NCBI GenBank assembly: GCA_035326425.1
Contig: DAOLFG010000021.1
Span: forward strand, 1 to 64,000
DNA: 64,000 nt
Origin: CALKJU01 sp035326425
GTDB lineage: Bacteria; Pseudomonadota; Alphaproteobacteria; Geminicoccales; Geminicoccaceae
Reading direction: 5' to 3'
Position numbers and translations under genes: made by a program. The notes beneath the pieces were generated by a model that saw only the letters and a list, made by a program, of their open reading frames with translations, did no database searches and was not told the DNA's origin. The number at the start of each line of letters is the position of its first letter. The stretch's first letter is position 1. Of this stretch, positions 38,764 through 47,486 are shown one piece after another.

Positions 38764-40173
38764 TTGCTGCGTCTGATCATCTTCCTCGTCGTCGCCACAG
38801 CCCTGGCGGTGGTCGCCGTCTGGCTGGCCGACCAGCCGGGCAGCGTCACCCTGCGCTGGGGCGAGTACGAGGCTGTCACCAGTGTCGGCGTGACGGCCGT
38901 GCTGCTGCTGGCCTTCGCGCTCGCCGTGACGGTGGTGATCGAGGTCTATCGCTGGCTGCGCGGGCTGCCGCGCCGGGTCCGCAGGAACCGCGAGCATCGT
39001 CGCGAGGTTCGCGGCTACGAATCGATCACCAGGGGCTTGCTGGCCGCCGCCGGCGGTGACCGGGCGGCGGCACAGTGGCACAGCCGGCAGGCGGCGAAGC
39101 TGGCGCCGGATCGTCCCGGGGCACTGCTCCTGGCGGCGCAGACCGCCCAGCTGGACGGCCGTGACGACGAGGCCGCCAGGGTCTTTCGCGCCATGGTCGA
39201 GGTACCCGACACCGAGCTGCTCGGACTGCGCGGCCTGCTGGCCCAGGCGGTCCGTGCCGGCGACCGCAACGAGGCCCTGGATCTCGCCCGCCGAGCCTAC
39301 GCGCGCAGCCCGCGCGCGCCCTGGGTACTGCAGACCCTGTTCGAGCTCCTGGTCCGGGATCGCAAATGGGCGGAGGCGCAGCCCGTGCTCGACGGCATGG
39401 GCCGCGAGAAGCTGCTGGGCGAACGCGTGCTCCACCGACGCCGCGCCATCCTGCTCCACATGCTGGCCGAGCAGGAGCGCGAGCAGGGCAGGACCGCCGA
39501 GGGGCTGACGCTCGCCCGGCGCGCCACCAGGCTCGCTCCCGATTTCGCGCCTGCCGCCATCGCCGCATCGGGCCTCGCCACCGCCTGCGGCAAGTCCCGC
39601 GAGGCCCGCAAGCTGCTCGAAGCTTCCTGGCGCGTGGCACCGCAGCCGGAGGTGGCGGCAGCCTGGCTGGCATTGCAGCCGTCGGAGAACCCGACCCGGC
39701 TCTACGAGCGCCTGCGCGCTCTCGAGAAGCTCCGCGCCGACAGTCCGCAGGCTCAGGTCGTGCTGGGCGAGGCGGCCGTCGCCGCGCATCGCTACGACGA
39801 GGCCCGCATCCACCTCGAGCGCGGGCTGACGCTCGGACCGACCGCGGCGCTCTACAGGGCGCTCGCCAACCTCGAGGATGCCGCCGGCGAGCCCGACAAG
39901 GCGCGCGACTGGCGCTCCCGCGTCGCCGAGGCGCCGCCGGACAAGACGTGGGTGTGCGAGGATACCGGCGAGATCATGCCCGCCTGGGCGCCCTTCGGCG
40001 CGAGCGGCGCCTTCGACGTCGTGCACTGGTCGGAGCCGCCGCGGCTGACCAGGCTCATCGCCTACGACCAGTCGCTGAGCACCATCGTCGAGGGCGGTGC
40101 GCCGGTGCCGCCGCCGCGTCCGTTGCCGCGAGCCCCGGCGCCGGACATGTCCACGGCCGCGGTCACCGAATGA
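38764..40173 (+). CDS. HemY-like TPR membrane protein
   Basis: A protein of about 469 residues with two N-terminal membrane helices (LRLIIFLVVATALAVVAVWLA and VTAVLLLAFALAVTVVIEVY) followed by a HemY_N segment and tetratricopeptide-like helices to residue ~360. HemY-type proteins are linked by context to heme synthesis, but the biochemical role is unknown. TTG at 38764 puts the helix at the very N-terminus and has GGGAG upstream; another in-frame TTG at 38734 is possible. The C-terminal tail is proline-rich. Confidence 0.87.
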   Translation: MLRLIIFLVVATALAVVAVWLADQPGSVTLRWGEYEAVTSVGVTAVLLLAFALAVTVVIEVYRWLRGLPRRVRRNREHRREVRGYESITRGLLAAAGGDRAAAQWHSRQAAKLAPDRPGALLLAAQTAQLDGRDDEAARVFRAMVEVPDTELLGLRGLLAQAVRAGDRNEALDLARRAYARSPRAPWVLQTLFELLVRDRKWAEAQPVLDGMGREKLLGERVLHRRRAILLHMLAEQEREQGRTAEGLTLARRATRLAPDFAPAAIAASGLATACGKSREARKLLEASWRVAPQPEVAAAWLALQPSENPTRLYERLRALEKLRADSPQAQVVLGEAAVAAHRYDEARIHLERGLTLGPTAALYRALANLEDAAGEPDKARDWRSRVAEAPPDKTWVCEDTGEIMPAWAPFGASGAFDVVHWSEPPRLTRLIAYDQSLSTIVEGGAPVPPPRPLPRAPAPDMSTAAVTE

Positions 40174-40228
40174 CGGGCCGCCCCGAACCCTTGCCTTGCG
40201 CCGCCCCCCCGTCTACAAGCCGCGCGTC

Positions 40229-40303
40229 GCCGTAGTAGCTCAGCGGTAGAGCATCCGCTTCGTAAGCGGGTGGTCGGGGGTTCAAATCCCTCCTACGGCA
40301 CCA
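40229..40303 (+). tRNA. tRNA-Thr (anticodon CGT)
   Basis: A full cloverleaf. Acceptor GCCGTAG pairs with CTACGGC; the D-arm is GCTC/GAGC; the anticodon stem TCCGC pairs with GCGGG around the loop TTCGTAA, which gives anticodon CGT (reads ACG, Thr). The T-arm GGGGG-TTCAAAT-CCCTC follows. Discriminator A and the CCA end are encoded. It sits at the boundary between core genes and an 850-base gene-free stretch. Confidence 0.96.
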
Positions 40304-40342
40304 GTGATTTCAATGGCTTAGAGGCAGGTTTGGACGGTTCAT

Positions 40343-40368
40343 GCTTCCCAAGTTGACTAATGGGAAGC
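40343..40368. repeat. Inverted repeat downstream of tRNA-Thr
   Basis: A perfect 8-bp inverted repeat (GCTTCCCA and TGGGAAGC) with a ten-base spacer, 40 bases after the tRNA. It could be a weak terminator or a protein site; no T-run follows. Confidence 0.5.
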
Positions 40369-40589
40369 GACGTCATGTCGTTTGCCTCCCAGGTTCAGGC
40401 ATTCCACCTCCGCCCTGGTTTTCCTGACGAGCGGGTCCGCGGCGTCTCGTAACGGTGCGCCGATCGGCAGCTGTCGGAGCTGCCGATATCTCCCCCCGAC
40501 TTGTATCATTGAAGAAGGCGTGATCGATCATGCCTTCACTCCGATCCGTTGGCGCGCACGACGCGAGGAAGTCAGGCGTGGCATGGGCA

Positions 40590-40607
40590 CCCCCCCCCGG
40601 GGGGGGG
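40590..40607. repeat. C9G9 palindrome
   Basis: Nine consecutive C followed by nine consecutive G, an 18-bp perfect palindrome within a gene-free region. It should fold into a very stable hairpin on either strand. Being homopolymeric, it is also a likely spot for length variation or assembly error. Confidence 0.9.
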
Positions 40608-41004
40608 TCGACCCAGGGGGATAAATCGGGATCGCGATGGGTCCCATACCGGAGGGGGCCTAGAACCTTCCTTCTACCAACCGTGGACTATGTTACGGCA
40701 TCCGGAAGCTGCCTATCGCGAACGCACCGAGCTGAATGTGCCGGCTTCCGACGGGACGGCGGTGTTCGGCGCGATGATGGCGGTCCGCACTGACGCGATC
40801 CAGCGGAGCGGACGGCAAGTCCTGCCTCGTCGTCCGCGCCACCTCGACCTCGTTGGATCGTTCGACACGAAGAAGATTTGCGTGATGCAGGAGGCGACCC
40901 AAGAAGGGGGTAACGCCAGAAGCGAAATGGGATCCGTCCGAAGGCCCCTCACTCCAACCTTCTCGGGCCAAGAGGTAAGTGTCGCCGTCGGCACCCCGCT
41001 GCTC

Positions 41005-41074
41005 GGTTCGTCGACGAATCTGCCCGATTCGTCGAGTCGTCCAGGAAGCCAGGAAGCGCAAGAGCTAGGGTTCC
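41005..41074 (+). promoter_or_regulatory. LytTR-type paired direct repeat and putative promoter, sulfatase copy
   Basis: Two 10-bp direct repeats, GGTTCGTCGA at 41005-41014 and GATTCGTCGA at 41026-41035, start 21 bp apart (two helical turns). This is the geometry bound by LytTR response regulators. Forty bases after the second repeat begins lies TAGGGTTCC at 41066. The same three elements at the same distances occur at 45245-45314. The sulfatase start is 88 bases beyond the TAGGG. The first repeat is also the left half of the palindrome TTCGTCGACGAA, which leaves room for a different dimeric regulator. Confidence 0.7.
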
Positions 41075-41153
41075 CCTTGAAGCTCCATCCTGGCCGCATC
41101 ATGGTGCCGCATCGACGGCGCCGGCGGCACGAGCGCGGGGGGAACCAGAAAGG

Positions 41154-43339
41154 ATGCGCAACGCCCTGAATCGTATGATGGCTGCGGCGATGGCCGGCGT
41201 CATGGTTCTGGCTGGCGGCACGAGCCCGGCATCCGGCAACGAGGTCCTGAGCGGCAAGGAGCGCAAGGACATCATCTTCATCATCATGGACGACGTCGGC
41301 ATCGACCAGCTCAAGCTGTTCGGCTATGGCGGCGACAATCCCCCGCGCACGCCCAACCTGGTGAAGATCGCCGACCGCGGCGTGCGCTTCACCAATGTTT
41401 GGGCGATGCCGGAATGCTCGCCCTCGCGGGCCACCTTCTTCAGCGGCCGCTACCCGATCCGCACCGGGGTGGAGGCGGCGATCGTCGACAACCATATCCC
41501 GCAGACCTACCTGTCCTCCTTCGAGGCCACCCTGCCGCGGCTGCTGTCCGACGCCGGCTACAAAAGATGGCCATGTCCGGCAAGTACCACCTCGGCAACG
41601 AGAACGACCCGGCCGGCGACTGCGCCCCGGCCACGCGCGGCTTCGATGCCTTCCGCGGCAACATGACCGCCGGCCCGCCTTCGATCGACCCGACGGCCGG
41701 CGGCGTCGACCCGTCGGGTCGACAGGCCTGCGGCTTCTTCCAGACCACCCAGGCCGGGGCCTGCTATTTCCAGCAGGGCCGGACCGTCACCTGCCGCGCC
41801 ATCAACAGCGGCAACGCCTCGAACAAGTCCACGCCGGCCGAAAGCTGCATCCAGCGCGGCGGCATCTTCACGCCGGGCCAGGCCTGTGGCGCCAACCCGC
41901 CGCAACAGACCGCCTTCGACGTCTTCAACGCCTACTACGCCTGGCCGCACACCACGCTCGATGGCGCCCGCCCGGCCTATGCGGCACCGGCCTGTGACCG
42001 GGCGCAGACCGTCCGCCGCTACATGTCGAGCCGGCAGGCCGACGATGCCGCCGACTGGTGGAACGCCCAGTCCGGCCATCGCATGGTGACGCTGAGCTTC
42101 AACGCCATCCACACGCCGCTGCAGCCCGCACCCGACCAGCTGGCCCGCCGTCCCATCGACCGCATCTATGACTGCGGTGCCGTGCCGGCGCAGCGGGCAT
42201 TGATCGACAGCATCTTCGAGGCCATGGATTCCGAGATCGGCCAGTTCCTGCAGCAGATCGGCGTCGCTACCCTGCAGCCCGACGGGCGGACGATCGAGCG
42301 GCTGGATCTGCGCGGCAAGGCCCTCGTCGTCGTCGGCGACAATGGCAGCTTCGGTCCGACGGTGCGGACCGACGCCGGCTTCGATGCGAGCCGGGCCAAG
42401 GGCTACGTCTACCAGACAGGCGTCTGGGTGCCGTTGATCGTCGCCGGCGACTTCGTCGCCCAGCCGGGGCGCGCGGTCGACGAGCTGGTGAATACGGTCG
42501 ACCTCTTCAACCTGTTCGGTGCCTTGGCCGGCGTGAACGTCGAGGGGGAGGTGCCGTCTACGACGACCGTCGATGCCAAGCCGCTGCTGCCTTATCTGAT
42601 GCGGCCGAAGCAGCCGGCGATCCGCCAGACCAACTTCACCGAGATCGGCGTCGGCACCTATTTCTCCGATCCGAGCCGGCGCAGCTGGCCGTGCAAGGTC
42701 GCCGCGACCTGCAGCGACACGGAGTTCCCGACCCAGGGCTTCTGCGAGGACAATGGTGGCACCTGGTACGGCCCGGGCGGCCAGCAGCAGATTTCGTCCT
42801 GCTGCGCCATCATCGACCCTTCGGCCGGCGAGCGGATCGTGCCGGTCTATCAGGCGGCCGTGCGCGACAAGCGGTTCAAGCTGGTGGAGATCCAGAACAC
42901 GAACTGCGCCGCACCGCCCCAGTCCGGCCAGCCCAGGCCCTTCCCCTGGGCCGAGTACCAGACCCAGGCCACCTACGAGCTGTACGACATCCGCAAGACC
43001 AGGACCAATCCGACGGGCCTCGACAATCCGAGCGGCAACAAGATCGCCGCCTGCGGCACCAACCCCAAGGCATGCCTGCCCGGCTGGTTGAAGCCCGTCT
43101 TCGCCCAGCTCGACGGCGAGCTGAAGCGCATCCAGCTTTCGGCCAAGCCGCAGAACGATTGTGCCGCCAAGGGTGACGGCAACCTGGACCTCGTCGTCGA
43201 TGCCCGGGACATCAAAGGCTGGGAGGCATTCAGCGGCACCGGCCCCAGCCGTTACGACATCAATGTCGACGGTCTGACCAATACTGCCGATCGCGCCATC
43301 ATCGCCGGCAATCTGGGGCTGCGGTGCAGCCGCGGGTGA
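41154..43339 (+). pseudogene. Secreted Cys-type sulfatase with dockerin-like tail, frameshifted
   Basis: Two frames together encode one alkaline-phosphatase-superfamily sulfatase. Frame 1 (41154 on) has a signal peptide, the metal-binding IIMDDVG (Asp46/47) and the sulfatase signature CSPSRATFFSGRYP with Cys88, the residue converted to formylglycine. At the AAAA run 41562-41565 the homology moves to the other frame, continuing SGKYHLGNEND to the stop at 43337-43339. The usual five-residue spacing between GY and GK fits a net two-base gain. The last 60 residues carry two EF-hand-like loops (DGNLDLVVDARD and DINVDGLTNTAD), like a dockerin. It needs the FGE at 5890 to be active. Confidence 0.85.
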
Positions 43340-43355
43340 TGGGCGCCTGAGGCGA

Positions 43356-43386
43356 CGCTCCCGCGGCCAGGAAGGCGGCGGGAGCG
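43356..43386. terminator. Hairpin between convergent sulfatase and response-regulator genes
   Basis: A 9-bp perfect inverted repeat (CGCTCCCGC at 43356-43364, GCGGGAGCG at 43378-43386) in the 55-base gap between two convergent stops. There is no U-run; likely a shared weak or factor-assisted terminator. Confidence 0.5.
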
Positions 43387-43394
43387 GGCTCCGC

Positions 43395-44117
43395 TCATAC
43401 GCCGGCGGTCGCCCAGGCCCTCAGCCTCGCCGTCGCCGCTCGTCCCAGGCGCAGCGAGTGTGTGGCGCCAGCCAGAGCGATGACCGACCGGTCGCGCGAC
43501 TCGTATCGGATCTCGCTGACGCAACGACTGTTGACGATGAGAGACCGGCCGAGCCGCAGGAAGGGCGGCGATGGCAGGCTGCGCTCGATCTGTTTCAAGG
43601 GCTGCAGCACCAGCAGGGAGGCCAGGCGCTCGATCACCAGCCGGCTGAAATCACCCTCGGCACTGGCGGCGATCACGCGCCTGGCCGGAGTCACGACCAC
43701 ACGGCTGGAGGTGCGCAGGCGGAGAACGGGCTCGACGTCGTCCCCGGGTTCGCTGTGGGCCGGACTTGGCGCACGCTCCAGCCTCGCCATGGTCTCGGCC
43801 AGGCGCGCCGCCGAGATCGGCTTCAGAAGATAGTCGACGGCAGCGATGTCGAACGCCTGCAGCGCGTGCTCCGCATGGGCAGTGGCGATGACCACCTTCG
43901 GCGGCGATGGCAGGCAGGCCAGAAGGTCGAAGCCGTGCGCGTCGGGAAGCTCGAGATCGAGAAAGACGACATCCGGCTTCTCCCGCTCGATCACCGCAAT
44001 GGCCGCCGCCAGCGTATCCGCCTCACCGACGATCTCCACGTTGGGGTGCCGCGCGAGCAGGCGGCGCATCCCCCGCCGCGCCAGCGCCTCGTCGTCGACC
44101 AGGACTACCCGTGGCAC
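43395..44117 (-). CDS. LytTR-family response regulator
   Basis: A 240-residue regulator. The N-terminal receiver has the acidic pair VDDE, the phosphoacceptor Asp in VVFLDLELPDAHGFD, and the conserved Lys in VDYLLKPISAAR. The C-terminal LytTR DNA-binding domain ends FLRLGRSLIVNSRCVSEIRY and binds direct repeats as a dimer. The GTG at 44115-44117 overlaps the kinase stop by 13 bases, so the pair is translationally coupled. Probable targets are the paired repeats at 41005 and 45245. Confidence 0.93.
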   Translation of the reverse strand: MPRVVLVDDEALARRGMRRLLARHPNVEIVGEADTLAAAIAVIEREKPDVVFLDLELPDAHGFDLLACLPSPPKVVIATAHAEHALQAFDIAAVDYLLKPISAARLAETMARLERAPSPAHSEPGDDVEPVLRLRTSSRVVVTPARRVIAASAEGDFSRLVIERLASLLVLQPLKQIERSLPSPPFLRLGRSLIVNSRCVSEIRYESRDRSVIALAGATHSLRLGRAATARLRAWATAGV

Positions 44118-45187
44118 GGGGCACCCCTCAGGCTGAGTTCCGCCAGGACGCCACGCCCGTCCTGGGCGAGCCGGAAGTCGTGCCGACCGGGATAGTCGAT
44201 CGCCAGGCGCCGCTTGAGGTTGTGGAGCCCAATGCCGGCGGAGCCGCTGCCGTCGATCAGCCTGCCGGTGTTGCGGACCAGGATCCTTAGACCATCCGTC
44301 ACCGCTTCGACCCGGACCAGCACGTCGAGCCGCTCGCCGCCACCGCGCAGCCCGTGCTTGATGGTGTTCTCGACCAGCAGTTGAAGGACGAAGCTCGGCA
44401 TGGGTCGCTCGCGCGCCGCCTCGTCGATCTGCAGCTGGCACGACAGCCGCTCGCCGAAGCGCGCCTGCTGGATGGCCAGATAGGCGCGCAGCGTCGCCTC
44501 CTCGTCCTCGACGAGGCAGACCGTCCGGTGCGGCAGCCGCAGCGAGCTGCGCAGATAGTCGGCGATATCGTGCAGCATGCCGAGCGCCACCTCGGGCCGC
44601 TCGGGAATCTCGACGGCCACGCCGTTCAGCGCGTTGAACAGGAAATGCGGATCGAGCTGCAGTCTGAGCTGGTCGAGCTCCGCACGCAGAGCCGCGTTCT
44701 CGGCCACCGCCGCCCTTTCGCGACTGTCGCGGGCGGAAATGCTGGCCGAGATCCAGAAGTACAGCATGCTCCAGCTCAAAAAGATGAAGAGGTAATAGAT
44801 GAACGGCAACACGACCCATTGCACCGGCTCCGACTGGGTCATCGGCAGGTCGAACACGACACGGGTAACGCCGGCGATCACGACGAGAATGATCGCCCCC
44901 AGGAAGCTGACCTGAGCGACCAGCGCCACCGTGCCGCGACGCATCACCGCCGCATCGTCGAGCCGGCGGTAGATCTCCCGCATGACCGCCGTCACGGCCA
45001 CGGCCGAAGGCTCCAACACCGCCGTCATGGTGGCACCGGCCTTGAGCTCATTGTAGATAAAGGTGCGCGAGATCGTGCCGAAGAGCAGCAGCAGCAACAG
45101 AAGCAAGGCCTGCCCCTGCCAGAAGCTGGACAATCCCAGGGGCCGGGACGCCCACGGGCCGGCCATCGCCGGTCTTGTGTCGATCAT
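44105..45187 (-). CDS. LytS/YehU-type sensor histidine kinase
   Basis: A 360-residue membrane kinase of the His_kinase/LytS class. There are three or four membrane helices (around residues 25-40, 85-110 and 120-150), including LLLLLLLLFGTISRTF and WVVLPFIYYLFIFLSWSML. The cytoplasmic part has the phosphoacceptor His in QLDPHFLFNALNGVAV and the N box in LLVENTIKHGL, with GIGLHNLKRRL as the G box. No periplasmic sensor domain is evident; the signal is probably sensed within the membrane. It diverges from the autotransporter across a 157-base gap with a LytTR-type site. Confidence 0.93.
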   Translation of the reverse strand: MIDTRPAMAGPWASRPLGLSSFWQGQALLLLLLLLFGTISRTFIYNELKAGATMTAVLEPSAVAVTAVMREIYRRLDDAAVMRRGTVALVAQVSFLGAIILVVIAGVTRVVFDLPMTQSEPVQWVVLPFIYYLFIFLSWSMLYFWISASISARDSRERAAVAENAALRAELDQLRLQLDPHFLFNALNGVAVEIPERPEVALGMLHDIADYLRSSLRLPHRTVCLVEDEEATLRAYLAIQQARFGERLSCQLQIDEAARERPMPSFVLQLLVENTIKHGLRGGGERLDVLVRVEAVTDGLRILVRNTGRLIDGSGSAGIGLHNLKRRLAIDYPGRHDFRLAQDGRGVLAELSLRGAPCHG

Positions 45188-45244
45188 CGCCGCAACCCTA
45201 CGGCAGCGCCGTGTACAGTAAGCGGCAGTCCGCGCCTGCCGCCC

Positions 45245-45314
45245 GATTCGTCGACGATTCGGCCCGATTCGTCGAGTCGCTCGTGAACCTCAGAATGGCC
45301 CAGGATAGGGATTC
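45245..45314 (+). promoter_or_regulatory. LytTR-type paired direct repeat and putative promoter, autotransporter copy
   Basis: GATTCGTCGA occurs at 45245-45254 and again at 45266-45275, starting 21 bp apart. TAGGGATTC begins at 45306, 40 bases after the second repeat starts, exactly the spacing seen at the sulfatase copy. The autotransporter start codon is 39 bases beyond, with GGGAGG at 45330-45335. The site is also 58 bases from the divergent kinase start, so it may autoregulate the kinase-regulator pair. The second repeat continues as GATTCGTCGAGTCG in both copies. Confidence 0.75.
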
Positions 45315-45344
45315 AAACAACTAGAAGACGGGAGGCCGCAGGCC

Positions 45345-47486
45345 ATGTCGCGCGGAAAGACTCGGCTCTTGCGCCGCTGCTTGATGCTCGGCAGTGCCAC
45401 CTGGGTGATAGCTGTATCGGCGGCGCAAGCGACGACGCCGAGCTGCTCGGAGGTGAACTATGTCGACCAATGCACCCAGGGCTCCGGCAGCTTCACGACG
45501 CCGATCGATATCCAGAACGAGAGTGCAAATCCCGGGGTCGACGGTCTCTCCGTATCGCTCACCACCAGCGGGACCTTCAACGTCACCGCGGGCTCCGATG
45601 CCTTCGCCATCCGAGTGACCTCGACCGGTACCAACGGCGTCGATGATGGCCGGGGCGGCAATGGCGGGTTCGTGACGATCGACAACACAGGTACGCTCAA
45701 GGTCACGCAAAGCGACGGCACTAGCGAGCTGATCGGCATCGATGCCCGTTCGGTCGGCGGCAATGCGGACACAGACAACGACAACAACGGCTCTTCAGGC
45801 GGCAATGGCGGTGGTGCTGGCGCCGTGACCATCACGAATACCGCCGCGATCTCCCTGGACCCCAGCCTGCCCGAAGGCGGAACTGGCATCTATGCGCTTT
45901 CTCAGGGTGGCTCCGGCGGCGAGGCCAACGTCGAGGCCGGAATCAACCAGCCCGGCGGCAATGGCGGTGCCGCTGGGACGATCAGCATCTCCAACACCGC
46001 GGCGATCACGATGGGCAGCGCTTCCACGCCCGTCGCAAATGCGGGCTTTGCCTACGGAGTCCAAGCCGAATCCAACGGCGGCAGCGGCGATACGAGCGCC
46101 AACGGCAATGGCAATGTTCCGGCTTCCGGCGCCGGCGGGACCGGCGGCGCGATCACGATCAGCAACAGCGCACAGATCAGCCTGCATATCGAAGGGACCG
46201 ACGGCAGCGGCCAGGTCATGGGCATCATGGGAAGCTCGGCCGGCGGCGCCGGTGCCGCCTCTTCCTACAACTACAACAGTGGTGGCAGCGGTGGTTCGGG
46301 CGGCAACGTCACCATCACGCTGAACAAGGGCGGCGACATCGACATATCAACCGTCGAGCCGGTCAACAGTGGCGGGGCTGGAATCAGCGCGACCAGTCGA
46401 GGCGGCAAGGGCGGGCAGGGCAACAAGCAGGACGGCAGCGGCGGCCAAGGCGGCAACGGAGGCAGCGGCGGCGCCATCACGGTCACGGTCGACGGCTCGT
46501 CTGTCACCACGCAGGGCATCGGGTTCGGCGGGATCTTCGCCTTGTCTGCCGGCGGCGATGGCGGTCCCGGCGACGACGAGAACAAGAGCAGCGGTGGCTC
46601 CGGTGGCACAGGCGGGGCCATCCAGATCAATCTCCAGGATGGCGGATCGGTCAGCACGACTGACGAATACGCCTACGGCATACTGGGCCAGAGCATAGGC
46701 GGGCTCGGCGGTAACACCGGCAATGACACGGCGATCTTCGGCACGGCCGGCAGCGCCGGGGCCGGCGGCAACAGCAGCAGTGCCGGTGCCTTCACCTCGT
46801 CCGGAACGACGATCTCGACCAAGGGTGACTTCGCAGCCGGCATCGCCTTCCAGTCGATCGGCGGCGTTGGCACGGGCGGCAGCTTCGTCGGCGTGCTGAG
46901 GGGAAGCGCCGGCAATGGCGGCAACGGCGGCAGCGGCCTGCGGGCGGCCATCAACTCCGGCTCGACGATCACCACGGAGGGCGACCACGCCTACGGACTC
47001 CTGGCCCAAGCTGTCTCAGGCAGTGGCGGCACCGCCGAGGTTCTGAACACCGGCAACATCACGACGAAGGGCTATGGGGCGATCGGCATCGTGCTCCAAT
47101 CGATCGCCGGTGGTGGTGGTGCCGCCGGCAGCGCCGGTGGGCTGTTCGCCATCGGCGGCAACTCGGACACCAGCTACACCGCCAATGGCGGCAACATCGA
47201 CTTCAGCAACAGCGCGCAGATCAAGACCTCGGGCGATGCGGCGATAGGCATTCTGGCCCAATCGATCGGCGGTGGTGGCGGCACCGGGGCCGGGTCGGTC
47301 GGCATCGACTCCGTCGGCGGCTCGGGCTCGGCCGGTGGCAGCGGCGGCACCGTGGTCGTTCGCGCAGAACGGAACCCTCGGTACGGTGTCGACGGCCGGC
47401 GAGTTCGCGCATGGCGTCGTGCTGCAATCGATCGGCGGCGGCAACGGCGGCAACGCCTTCGACTTCTCGGTCACGCGGCCGCCTGA
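45345..47486 (+). pseudogene. Giant glycine-rich autotransporter, N-terminal fragment
   Basis: This is the first piece of a broken gene spanning 45345-51357. It begins with a signal peptide (LMLGSATWVIAVSAAQA) after a basic start, then a beta-helix-like passenger rich in Gly/Ser/Thr/Asn. Its repeated signature YGILGQSIGGLGG or IGILAQSIGGGGG recurs every 50-90 residues. Homology leaves this frame at about 47360, where one extra base (GTTCGCGCAG instead of a nine-base reading) moves it to the next frame. The rest of this frame to 47486 is out-of-frame text rich in Arg. The ATG has a good ribosome-binding site, so translation of the stub is likely. Confidence 0.82.

Larger units (their letters stand above)
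40304..41153. other. Gene-free stretch between tRNA-Thr and the sulfatase gene
   Basis: No convincing gene was found in these 850 bases. One frame (40549-41169) is open but its product is low-complexity with no signal, domain or ribosome-binding site. Contents that can be described are a hairpin just after the tRNA (40343-40368), a C9G9 palindrome (40590-40607), and near the right end a paired direct repeat and putative promoter that serve the sulfatase gene (41005-41074). Confidence 0.6.

Noticed and set aside
40229..40303. Attachment-site duplication of the tRNA-Thr 3' end
   Set aside because: No second copy of the tRNA tail was found in the window.
40560..40680. A possible third copy of the 86-bp repeat near the C9G9 tract
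   Set aside because: Only GGGTCCCAT and some C/G runs match; the rest does not align.
40549..41169. A 206-codon open frame between the tRNA and the sulfatase
   Set aside because: It crosses the C9G9 tract and the operator, has no ribosome-binding site and no recognisable domain.
41540..41600. Programmed ribosomal frameshifting in the sulfatase
   Set aside because: No slippery heptamer with downstream pseudoknot was seen, and sulfatases are not known to use it.
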